DNA of 64,000 nt, from positions 37,434 to 101,433 of the forward strand of contig CAJPQT010000004.1 of assembly GCA_905372865.1 (NCBI GenBank), in the 5' to 3' direction. Below the pieces are notes generated by a model that did no database searches, was not told the DNA's origin, and saw only the letters and a program-made list of their open reading frames with translations. Source of the DNA: an uncultured Centipeda sp. (GTDB taxonomy: Bacteria; Bacillota; Negativicutes; Selenomonadales; Selenomonadaceae). This document shows, one piece after another, positions 33,994-41,425 of the stretch. The translations under genes and the position numbers were made by a program. Each line of letters starts with the position of its first letter. Within the stretch, counting starts at the first letter, position 1.

Positions 33994-35577
33994 ATGAAAA
34001 AAAGTGCTTGGAAGGTTTTGGCGGCGACGCTTGCGCTCGGCGCATCGTTGATTGTCGGCGGCTGCGGAGGATCGAATACGGCGGAGCGTCCGAAGGACGA
34101 GATCGTCTATGTCAACTTCCGCGATACGCGTGATCTCAACCCGCATCTGTTCGCGGGTGAGATGTACGCACAGAAGCTGCTCTACGATACGCTCATCACC
34201 ATCAATCCGGACGGCACGTATGCACCTTCGCTTGCGACGAGCTGGGAGATCAGCCCGGATGGTCTGACGTATACATTCAAGATCCGCGAGGGCGTCAAAT
34301 TCACGGACGGCGAGGTCTGCGACGCGCAGGCAATCCTCGCGAACTTCAATGCGCTGAACGGCTTCAAGGAGCGTTACAAGTGGACGTTCCTGCAGGTGCT
34401 CGATCACTTCGAGGTACCCGACAACAATACGTTCGTCATCAAGCTGAAGGAGCCGCGCGGTGCGATGATGACGGAGCTCGGTGTGCTGCGTCCGTTTGCG
34501 ATGTGCTCACCGAAGGTCATGAAGAACGGCCTGACGAAGGACGGCGTGACGGAGTACATCGGCACGGGTCCGTATAAGCTTGTCGAGCACGTCACGGACG
34601 AGTATGCGGTCTTTGAGCGCAACGAAGACTACTGGGGTGAGAAGCCTGCGATCCGCAAGATCACGGTCAAGGTCATCCCCGACAACCAGACGCGTCTGCT
34701 TGCGCTTGAAAAGGGGGAGATCGACCTCATCTTCGGCAAGAATATGATCGACGGCGATGCGGTCAAGAAGTTCTCGAATATGAAGGGGTATAAGACGGCA
34801 CTCTCCTCGCCCTCCTCGACGCGAGAACTCGTGCTCAACACGACGAACCCCATCCTGAACGACCTGAATGTCCGCCGTGCGATCAACTATGCGACGGATC
34901 GTCAGTCCATTTCGAACAATATCTTCTATGGCTTTGAGCCGCCGGCAGAGACGCTCTTTGCAAAGAATGTGCCGTATGCGAACATCGACGTGATGGAGTA
35001 CAAGTACAACGCCGATACCGCCGGACAGCTCCTCGAGCAGGCGGGCTGGACGATGGGCGCGGACGGCGTGCGCGAGAAGAACGGGCAGAAGCTCAGTCTC
35101 AACCTCCTCTACAACGTCGACTCGGTCATGGAAAAGACCATCTCGGAGTACCTGCAGGCAGAGTATGCGAAGTTCGGTGTCAAACTCAACATCGCAGGAC
35201 AGGAAGAGCAGTCCTACCGTGACAACATGAAGACGGGCAACTTCGACATCATCTTCAACATCGTCTGGGGTATGCCGTACGACCCAATGTCCTCGCTCGC
35301 GGGCATGACCGAGCCCGTCTACGGTGACTATGCTGCACAGCAGGGCATTCCGACGAAGGCGGAGATCGACCGCAATATCCTCATGGCAAACAAGGATACG
35401 ACCGATGCCGCGCGTCAGGAGCACTACAGCTATGTGCTGAAGCAGTTCGCGGAGCAGGCCGCCTACATCCCCATCACATACGAGGTCAACAAGGCAATCT
35501 ATCGTGAGGGGCTTGAGGGCGTTCAGTTCACATCCTCGCAGTATGAGGTGCCTTTCTGGCTCATGAGTTGGAAGTAA
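33994..35577 (+). CDS. nikA: NikA-like ABC transporter substrate-binding lipoprotein
   Basis: A 527-residue SBP family-5 protein. Signal peptide with lipobox IVGGCGG (Cys about residue 23). The sequence follows E. coli NikA closely at several places: RDLNPHLF, NEDYWGEKPAIRKITVKVIP, TLFAKNVPYANI, AGWT with REKNGQKLSL, and WGMPYDP. It should deliver a nickel chelate or a small peptide to the permeases encoded next. Strong TTAAGGAGG Shine-Dalgarno. Nickel specificity is an inference from memory of the family. Confidence 0.82.
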   Translation: MKKSAWKVLAATLALGASLIVGGCGGSNTAERPKDEIVYVNFRDTRDLNPHLFAGEMYAQKLLYDTLITINPDGTYAPSLATSWEISPDGLTYTFKIREGVKFTDGEVCDAQAILANFNALNGFKERYKWTFLQVLDHFEVPDNNTFVIKLKEPRGAMMTELGVLRPFAMCSPKVMKNGLTKDGVTEYIGTGPYKLVEHVTDEYAVFERNEDYWGEKPAIRKITVKVIPDNQTRLLALEKGEIDLIFGKNMIDGDAVKKFSNMKGYKTALSSPSSTRELVLNTTNPILNDLNVRRAINYATDRQSISNNIFYGFEPPAETLFAKNVPYANIDVMEYKYNADTAGQLLEQAGWTMGADGVREKNGQKLSLNLLYNVDSVMEKTISEYLQAEYAKFGVKLNIAGQEEQSYRDNMKTGNFDIIFNIVWGMPYDPMSSLAGMTEPVYGDYAAQQGIPTKAEIDRNILMANKDTTDAARQEHYSYVLKQFAEQAAYIPITYEVNKAIYREGLEGVQFTSSQYEVPFWLMSWK

Positions 35578-35593
35578 TTATTTTTGGATGAGG

Positions 35594-35625
35594 AGGGCTG
35601 TCGCGGCAAGCGCGGCAGTCCTTTT
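35594..35625 (+). terminator. Hairpin between nikA and nikB, possible partial terminator
   Basis: AGGGCTG-CGCG/CGCG-CAGTCCT stem with a 5-nt loop, followed by TTTTCC. Such hairpins after a binding-protein gene commonly reduce read-through so that the binding protein is made in excess. Confidence 0.6.
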
Positions 35626-35659
35626 CCTGCGTTCTATGCGCAATAGAAATGGTGTGACT

Positions 35660-36598
35660 ATGAAACAGTATATCATTCGGCGCGTTCTGTTGACGATCCC
35701 GCTGCTCATTGCGATTTCGTTCGTCTGCTTCGCGCTCATCAGTCTCATCCCCTCCGATCCCGCCGAGGTGGCACTGCGTGTGCGGCAGATCCCCGTCATC
35801 AGCGACGAGATGATCGCCGAGACACGGGCGGAGCTGGGGCTGGACAAGCCGTATCTCATCCGCTATCTCACATGGGTGTGGAATGTGCTGCACGGGGATT
35901 TCGGCTTCAGCTATGTCAACCCGCTGCGCAGCGTCTCTGACGAGCTGCTGCGCTGTCTGCCGGCGACGCTCGAGCTCGCGGGGGCATCGCTCGTTCTCGT
36001 CATCCTGATCTCGCTGCCCGTCGGATTCCTCTGTGCGGTCTACAAGAACACGCTGATCGACAAGGCTGTTCGTCTCTTTGTCTTTATGACGACGGCGATG
36101 CCCGCATACTGGATCGGACTTCTCCTCATGTGGTTGGTCGCCATCGAGATGAACCTCCTGCCAACGAGTGGGAACAAGGGCTTTGACTCGCTCATCCTGC
36201 CCGCCTTCACCGTGGCACTGACGTACATTTCGACGTACATCCGTCTGATCCGCAACAATATGCTTGAAAATATGAAGCAGGACTATGTGAAATACGCGCG
36301 CGTGCGCGGCATTCGTCAGCGTGTGATCCTCGTGAAGCACATCCTGCGGAACTCGCTGCATACTTGCTTTGTCGCAATCGGCATGAGTATCCCGCAGCTT
36401 ATCGCAGGGACGATCGTCGTCGAGAATGTCTTTGCGTGGCCGGGGCTCGGAACGCTCTGCATCAAGTCGATTTTCAATCGGGACTATCCCGTCATTCAGA
36501 TGTATGTGCTGTTCATCGGCGTGCTGTTTGTCGTGTTCAATCTGATTTTCGACATTTTGCAGACACTCGCCGACCCGCGTGTGAGAGAGGGGGAGTAA
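35660..36598 (+). CDS. nikB: NikB-like ABC transporter permease
   Basis: A 312-residue permease of the dipeptide/nickel type with about six transmembrane helices. It begins MKQYIIRRVLLTIPLLIAIS and carries the coupling motif region DYVKYARVRGIRQRVILVKH for the ATPase. ATG 35660 is chosen because the family starts here; its Shine-Dalgarno is weak. Confidence 0.88.
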   Translation: MKQYIIRRVLLTIPLLIAISFVCFALISLIPSDPAEVALRVRQIPVISDEMIAETRAELGLDKPYLIRYLTWVWNVLHGDFGFSYVNPLRSVSDELLRCLPATLELAGASLVLVILISLPVGFLCAVYKNTLIDKAVRLFVFMTTAMPAYWIGLLLMWLVAIEMNLLPTSGNKGFDSLILPAFTVALTYISTYIRLIRNNMLENMKQDYVKYARVRGIRQRVILVKHILRNSLHTCFVAIGMSIPQLIAGTIVVENVFAWPGLGTLCIKSIFNRDYPVIQMYVLFIGVLFVVFNLIFDILQTLADPRVREGE

Positions 36599-36599
36599 C

Positions 36600-37424
36600 G
36601 TGCTCGACAGATTTCTGCACAACCGCACAGCGATGGGGACGACGATCTTCCTCGGTATCATTGTACTCCTCGGCATCCTTGCGCCGTGGATCAGCCCGCA
36701 CGACCCCTACGCGAACAACATCGCGAACAAATTTGCCGGCTTTAGCTGGGAGTATCCGCTCGGCACGGATCAGCTCGGCCGCTGCATTCTCTCACGTATG
36801 CTCGACGGCATCCGCCCGACGCTCGGGCTTGCCGCGCTCACGATGCTCGGTACGATTGGTCTCGGTGCGTTTATGGGGCTGTGTGCCGGCTACTTCCACG
36901 GGGCGGTGGACGAGGTCATCATGCGCATTGTCGATGTCATGCTCTCGTTCCCGAGTTAGATCATGGTGTTTGCCATTGTCGCACTCCTCGGCGTGGATGT
37001 CCGCAACATCATCCTCGCGCAGGTGTTTATCAAGTGGGCGTGGTATGCGCGCATGATCCGTACGGGTGTCATTCAGCACCGCGACAAAAACTTTATCTCG
37101 TTCAGCCGCGTGGTCGGTACGAGCAACAGCTTCATCCTCATGCGCCATCTGCTGCCCTCGATAGCGGCGGATCTCGCCGTCCTCGCGAGCCTTGACATCG
37201 GCTGGGCGATCATCAACATCTCGACGATGTCCTTCCTCGGTCTCGGCGTGCAGGCACCGATTCCTGAATGGGGCGCGATGCTCAACGAGGCGAAGAACGT
37301 CCTCACAACGAACCCCATCCAGATGCTTGCGCCCGGTATCGCCATTGTCTCCGTCGTCACGGCGTTCAACCTGCTCGGCGATGCCATCCGCGACGTGCTC
37401 GACCCGAAGGAGGTGCGCTCATGA
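36600..37424 (+). pseudogene. nikC: NikC-like ABC permease interrupted by an in-frame TAG
   Basis: GTG 36600 opens a frame that reads as a NikC-type permease (LDRFLHNRTAMGTTIFLGII; YPLGTDQLGRCILSRMLDGI) for 119 residues and stops at TAG 36957-36959, after MLSFPS. The same frame then continues from 36960 (IMVFAIVALLGVDVRNIILA) to its natural end at 37424, keeping the coupling motif and the end DAIRDVLDPKEVRS. Together they make 274 residues, the usual length. One base change (for example TTG or GAG to TAG) explains it. The second part could be restarted at ATG 36963 but has no Shine-Dalgarno. Confidence 0.85.
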
Positions 37425-38209
37425 GTGAAGGAAAAAACGTCATTGAGGTCAAGAACCTGCGGGCTGTCGTGCATGAGGAGGGGCAGGACATCACACTGCT
37501 CCATGACAGCAGTTTCGTCGTTCGTGAGGGCGAATGCCTCGGCATCCTCGGCGAGTCGGGCAGCGGCAAGTCCACGACGGGGCGTGTGCTCGCGGGACTG
37601 TTGAAGCCGGATTCGGGTGTTGTGCTCATTGAGGGTGAGGATGTCTATGCGGGCAGCAAGGGGCGCGAACATCTCAGAAATCGTCTCTCCATCGTCTTTC
37701 AAGACTATACAACGAGTGCGAATCCACGCTTCACCATCCGTCAGGTCATCGGTGAGGGCATCGCTGTCGGTGCGCGAAAGACGGGAGAGAAGATCGACTA
37801 TGCCGAGGAGACGGCGCGGCTTCTCAGGCTCGTCGGACTGGATGAGAGCTTTGCGAAGCGGTTCCCGCACGAGCTCTCGGGCGGGCAGCTGCAGCGCGTC
37901 TGCATTGCGCGGGCGATTGCGTGCCGGAGCGAGCTGATCCTCTTTGACGAGGCGGTGTCTTCCCTCGACGCGCATACGCAGGTACAGATCATGGATCTCC
38001 TGCTCGACCTCAAGGAAAAACTCGGTCTGACCTATATTTTCATCACGCATGACCTCACCTCGATTACCTACTTCTGCAGCCGCGTCATCTTCCTCAAGGA
38101 CGGCAGCGTCGTTGCGGATTCGCCCGTCAGCGAGCTGTCGAAACTCGACGTGCCCTACGCAAAAGAATTGCTCGGTGCGGTGCTTGATTTTAACGCAGAG
38201 AGTGCATAG
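37421..38209 (+). CDS. nikE: NikE-like ABC transporter ATP-binding protein
   Basis: A 262-residue ATPase with Walker A GILGESGSGKSTTGR, signature HELSGGQLQRVCIARAI, Walker B ELILFDEAVSSLD and the switch His in FITHDLTS. ATG 37421 overlaps the nikC stop (ATGA) and follows AAGGAGGTG. It resembles the second ATPase, NikE/OppF. A NikD/OppD partner is not encoded nearby, so this subunit would have to act as a homodimer or borrow a partner. Confidence 0.88.
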   Translation: MSEGKNVIEVKNLRAVVHEEGQDITLLHDSSFVVREGECLGILGESGSGKSTTGRVLAGLLKPDSGVVLIEGEDVYAGSKGREHLRNRLSIVFQDYTTSANPRFTIRQVIGEGIAVGARKTGEKIDYAEETARLLRLVGLDESFAKRFPHELSGGQLQRVCIARAIACRSELILFDEAVSSLDAHTQVQIMDLLLDLKEKLGLTYIFITHDLTSITYFCSRVIFLKDGSVVADSPVSELSKLDVPYAKELLGAVLDFNAESA

Positions 38210-38223
38210 AGGAAAATTGCCAC

Positions 38224-38252
38224 TTGTCGGGAGTGCACCGACAGGTTAAAAT
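38224..38252 (+). promoter_or_regulatory. Candidate promoter of deoD
   Basis: TTGTCG (38224-38229), 17-bp spacer, TAAAAT (38247-38252). A small hairpin (TTGTCGG/CCGACAG) overlaps the -35 and could also end nik transcription weakly. Confidence 0.5.
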
Positions 38253-38289
38253 GGGAAGGGAAGATCATATCTAGAAGAGGAGAGAGACT

Positions 38290-38997
38290 ATGAGTTCACT
38301 GCACATTGCCGCCGAAAAGGGCGAGATCGCCGAGCGTATTTTGCTGCCGGGGGATCCCCTGCGCGCGAAGTTTATTGCGGAGAATTTCCTTGAGGGGGCG
38401 AAGGAGTACACCTCCATCCGCAATATCCTCGGCTACACGGGCTCATACAAGGGGGTTCCCGTCTCCGTGCAGGGCACGGGTATGGGCATGCCGTCCATCT
38501 CCATCTATGTGAATGAGCTGATGGACTACTACGGCGTGCAGAAGCTCATCCGCGTCGGCACTTGCGGCGGTATGCACGAGAAGGTAAAGCTGCGCGACGT
38601 GTTCATCGCGCAGGGCGCAACGACGGACTCGGGCATGATTCGGAGCATCTTCGGCGACTCGATCAACTATGCGCCGCTCGCGGACTACGAGCTGCTCTCC
38701 GCTGCGGTAGAGAATGCAAAGAAGCTGAACCTCCCCGTGCGCGTCGGCAATGTCATCTCCGTCGACCGGTTCTATGATGAGGAGATCGACAATGCGAAGC
38801 TGCGTCAGTACGGTGTGCTCGCGGTCGAGATGGAGGCGGCAGCGCTCTATACGCTCGCGGCGAAGTATGGACGGCAGGCACTCGCGCTCTTTACCGTCAG
38901 CGATCATCTCGTCACGGGCGAGAAGTGCACGGCAGAGGAGCGGCAGACGACGTTCAGCGACATGATCAAGATCGCACTTGAGACAGCGATTGGCTAA
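38290..38997 (+). CDS. deoD: Purine-nucleoside phosphorylase, DeoD type
   Basis: A 235-residue hexameric-type phosphorylase that splits purine (deoxy)nucleosides with phosphate. Motifs: LPGDPLRAKFIAENFLEG, GTGMGMPSISIYVNEL, IRVGTCGGMHEKVKLRD, VEMEAAALYTLAAKYG and the catalytic Asp in FTVSDHLVTGE. Good Shine-Dalgarno AGAGGAGAG. Own promoter and strong terminator, so probably monocistronic. Confidence 0.96.
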   Translation: MSSLHIAAEKGEIAERILLPGDPLRAKFIAENFLEGAKEYTSIRNILGYTGSYKGVPVSVQGTGMGMPSISIYVNELMDYYGVQKLIRVGTCGGMHEKVKLRDVFIAQGATTDSGMIRSIFGDSINYAPLADYELLSAAVENAKKLNLPVRVGNVISVDRFYDEEIDNAKLRQYGVLAVEMEAAALYTLAAKYGRQALALFTVSDHLVTGEKCTAEERQTTFSDMIKIALETAIG

Positions 38998-39005
38998 GTG
39001 TAAAT

Positions 39006-39076
39006 TACCTAAGGAATCGCTGATAAAATGAAGTCCGTCAGATTGGCGTAGCTGAATTTATCAGTGCTTCCCTAAG
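39006..39076. repeat. MITE-like palindromic element
   Basis: Imperfect terminal inverted repeats of about 22 bases (39006-39028, reading TAAGGAATCGCTGATAAAAT, and 39052-39076, reading ATTTATCAGTGCTTCCCTAA) flank about 23 bases of unrelated sequence. It carries no coding capacity. The shape suggests a miniature transposable element or an end-pair of a lost transposon. I see only this copy in the window. Confidence 0.5.
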
Positions 39077-39116
39077 CTGCTGTACGCGGTCTTTGGACTT
39101 CGTGCAGCAGTTTTTT
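39077..39116 (+). terminator. Terminator after deoD
   Basis: Ten-bp stem CTGCTGTACG/CGTGCAGCAG (39077-39086 with 39101-39110, one G-U) with a 14-nt loop, followed by six T. Confidence 0.92.
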
Positions 39117-39165
39117 GATGAGTTGTTTTGACTGAAAAACTCATGAAATTATCATCGAAAACTCG

Positions 39166-39183
39166 AAAGAAAACGTTTGCTTT
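39166..39183. promoter_or_regulatory. LacI-family operator O1
   Basis: AAAGAAAACGTTTGCTTT, a near-perfect 18-bp palindrome centred on CG. It overlaps the -35 box (TTGCTT 39177-39182) of the galactoside operon promoter. The core also resembles a catabolite-response element, so CcpA-type control is possible besides the local regulator. Confidence 0.75.
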
Positions 39184-39205
39184 TTGGAAAATGATGACGT
39201 ATAAT
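39177..39205 (+). promoter_or_regulatory. Promoter of the galactoside operon
   Basis: TTGCTT (39177-39182), 17-bp spacer, perfect TATAAT (39200-39205). Operators lie on both sides. The leader to the first gene is about 107 bases. Confidence 0.75.
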
Positions 39206-39215
39206 AAAACACAAG

Positions 39216-39233
39216 AAAGAAAACGTTTACTTT
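39216..39233. promoter_or_regulatory. LacI-family operator O2
   Basis: AAAGAAAACGTTTACTTT, identical to O1 except one base. It lies just downstream of the expected transcription start, with its centre exactly 50 bp from that of O1. This suits a repressor that binds both sites. Confidence 0.75.
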
Positions 39234-39318
39234 TCAAGATTCTTTTCCAGTTGTACCGTTTTTAAGAGTTGGTTACGGGAGACACTCATCCGTTTCCCAC
39301 GATGAAGGAGGGAGTTAC

Positions 39319-39924
39319 ATGGAGGAGAAGAAATTTATCCTCACAATCAGCCGTCGGTACGGCTGCGGTGGTCGGGAACTCGCGAACATTCTCGCTGAGA
39401 AGCTGGGCGTTCATCTCTACGATCGCCAGATCGTCCATCTCGCGGCGGCAAAGCTTGGCATCAACGATCTGCATGAGAAGGAGCTGCTCGAGCTTGAGAA
39501 CACGGTGAAGCCGCTGTCCTCGCGCTTCATTCCGTTCCACTCGTTCGGCATGGCGATGGGCGAGTCCAGTCAGGGGATGTTCATGGCGGAGTCGAACGTT
39601 GTGCGGAAACTTGCTGATGACGGTCCGTGCATCTTCCTCGGGCGCTGCGCGGACTATGCGCTCCGGAAGCGCGACGATGTGTTTTCCATCTTCGTCTGTG
39701 CGGACGACGACTACCGTGAGGAGCGCGGACGTACGGTCTACGAGGGCAAGACGCTCAAGGAGATGGATCGCGAGGACGAGAAACGCGCGCGCTACTATGA
39801 CTACTATACGGGGCGCAAGTGGGGCGACGGTGCACACTATGATCTCGTTGTGAATGCGGGGCGCGCACCGCTCGCGCAGATTGCGGACGGCATCATTGCC
39901 TACATCCGCACGGTCAAAGGCTGA
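39319..39924 (+). CDS. Cytidylate-kinase-like family protein
   Basis: A 201-residue P-loop-type kinase-like protein. It begins ILTISRRYGCGGRELANILA, the pattern of the cytidylate-kinase-like family, and has the YDRQIVHLAAAKLG and FLGRCADYALR motifs. Members of this family have no firmly known substrate. It is the first gene of the galactoside operon, 13 bp before the symporter, with an AAGGAGGG Shine-Dalgarno. Its role there is unexplained. Confidence 0.8.
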   Translation: MEEKKFILTISRRYGCGGRELANILAEKLGVHLYDRQIVHLAAAKLGINDLHEKELLELENTVKPLSSRFIPFHSFGMAMGESSQGMFMAESNVVRKLADDGPCIFLGRCADYALRKRDDVFSIFVCADDDYREERGRTVYEGKTLKEMDREDEKRARYYDYYTGRKWGDGAHYDLVVNAGRAPLAQIADGIIAYIRTVKG

Positions 39925-39936
39925 GGAGGGCTTCCC

Positions 39937-41358
39937 ATGTCGGACAAAAAGAGCAAGTTCTGGCCGCGCATCGCGTATTCCTGCGGCACCTTCGGACATG
40001 ATGTGTTCTATGCTATGCTCGGTACATACTTCATGATCTTTGTCACGAGCAATCTGTTCCACTCCGACAATCACGAGCACGATGCCTATATGATCGGAAT
40101 TGTAACGACGATCATTCTTGTACTGCGCATCGGTGAACTCTTTCTTGATCCCTTTATCGGCAATACGATTGACAAGACGAAGACGCGTTGGGGCAAGTTC
40201 AAGCCGTGGGTCATCGTGGGCGCGTTCGTCGCGGCGATCACGCTGGCGATTCTCTTCACGGATATGGGCGGGCTGACGGTATCGAATCCGATGCTCTACC
40301 TCGTCCTCTTCGCACTGCTCTATCTCATTATGGATATTTTTTACTCTGCAAAGGATGTTGCCATCTGGTCGATGATCCCGGCGCTCTCGTTCGACTCGCG
40401 TGAGCGCGAGGTGACGGCGACCTACGCGCGTATCGGCTCGGTGTTCGGCGGTCAGCTGGTCACGGCGATCGTCATGCCCGTCGTGCTCTATTTCTCGCTG
40501 AACGAGAACGGCGGCGCGGGCGACTCTGCGGGGTGGTTTGCGTTTGCGGTCATCGGCGGCGGCATCGCAACACTCGGCGCGATTATCCTCGGCCTTGGGA
40601 CAAAGGAAGAGGACTCTGCGCTGCGCGAGAACAAGACGGAGACCTCGTTCAAGGATGTGTTCTCGGTTCTCCTCAAGAACGATCAGCTGCTCTGGATCGC
40701 GATTGCGTATCTTGTTTTTGTTCTTGGGCAGAATGTCATCAATAATTTCAACCTCTATTACTTTATCTATGTGCTCGGCGACGCGAAGCAGTTCTCGTTC
40801 CTCGGTGTCATCAACGTCATCATCGGGCTGCTCGCCGTCGCGCTCTTCCCGACGCTGACGGAGAAGTTCAGCCGCCGCAGGCTCTTTTTCGGCTCGGTGG
40901 CGGTGATGCTTCTCGGCATTGTGCTCTACGCGATGGCGGGCACGAGCGTCCTTATGACCCTCTTTGCCGCAGGTCTCTTTGCTCTGCCGCAGCCGCTGAT
41001 CTTTCTCGTTGTGCTCATGACGATCACGGATACAGTCGAGTACGGGCAGCTGAAGCTCGGGCATCGTGATGAGGCTCTTGTCCTCTGCGTGCGTCCTCTG
41101 GTGGACAAGCTCGCGGGTGCGATTGCAAGCGGGCTGATCGGTCTGACTGCGATCTGGGTCGGCATGACGAGCGGCGCGACGGCGGCGACGATCACGCCGG
41201 AGAACCTCTTCAACTTCAAGCTCGTCATGTTTGCACTGCCGTTTGTGTTCATCCTGCTTGGGACGATTCTCTATCGTGCGAAGGTGACGCTTACGGAGGC
41301 GGAGCATGCACGTATTGTGGAGGAACTGGAAGAAAAATGGGATGAAATGAATAAGTAA
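39937..41358 (+). CDS. GPH-family glycoside:cation symporter (MelB/LacS-like)
   Basis: A 473-residue membrane protein with about 12 transmembrane segments. The GPH cation-sugar pattern is visible in LFLDPFIGNTIDKTKTRWGK (usual D--G---D-----WG-) and in ALSFDSREREVTATYARIGS. It should import lactose, melibiose or raffinose with Na+ or H+. No C-terminal IIA domain is present. It precedes lacZ by 67 bases. The substrate is inferred from the neighbours. Confidence 0.9.
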   Translation: MSDKKSKFWPRIAYSCGTFGHDVFYAMLGTYFMIFVTSNLFHSDNHEHDAYMIGIVTTIILVLRIGELFLDPFIGNTIDKTKTRWGKFKPWVIVGAFVAAITLAILFTDMGGLTVSNPMLYLVLFALLYLIMDIFYSAKDVAIWSMIPALSFDSREREVTATYARIGSVFGGQLVTAIVMPVVLYFSLNENGGAGDSAGWFAFAVIGGGIATLGAIILGLGTKEEDSALRENKTETSFKDVFSVLLKNDQLLWIAIAYLVFVLGQNVINNFNLYYFIYVLGDAKQFSFLGVINVIIGLLAVALFPTLTEKFSRRRLFFGSVAVMLLGIVLYAMAGTSVLMTLFAAGLFALPQPLIFLVVLMTITDTVEYGQLKLGHRDEALVLCVRPLVDKLAGAIASGLIGLTAIWVGMTSGATAATITPENLFNFKLVMFALPFVFILLGTILYRAKVTLTEAEHARIVEELEEKWDEMNK

Positions 41359-41378
41359 TCCTGTGGTAACATTTGTGG

Positions 41379-41400
41379 AAGCGGTCGCTAGCGACCGCTT
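41379..41400. terminator. Perfect palindrome between symporter gene and lacZ
   Basis: A 22-base perfect palindrome (41379-41400) followed by TCTTT. It can form a hairpin within the operon, either as a weak attenuator or to protect mRNA ends. The T-run is too poor for a full terminator. Confidence 0.5.
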
Positions 41401-41425
41401 TCTTTGCAGAAATGGAGGTCTTGAT

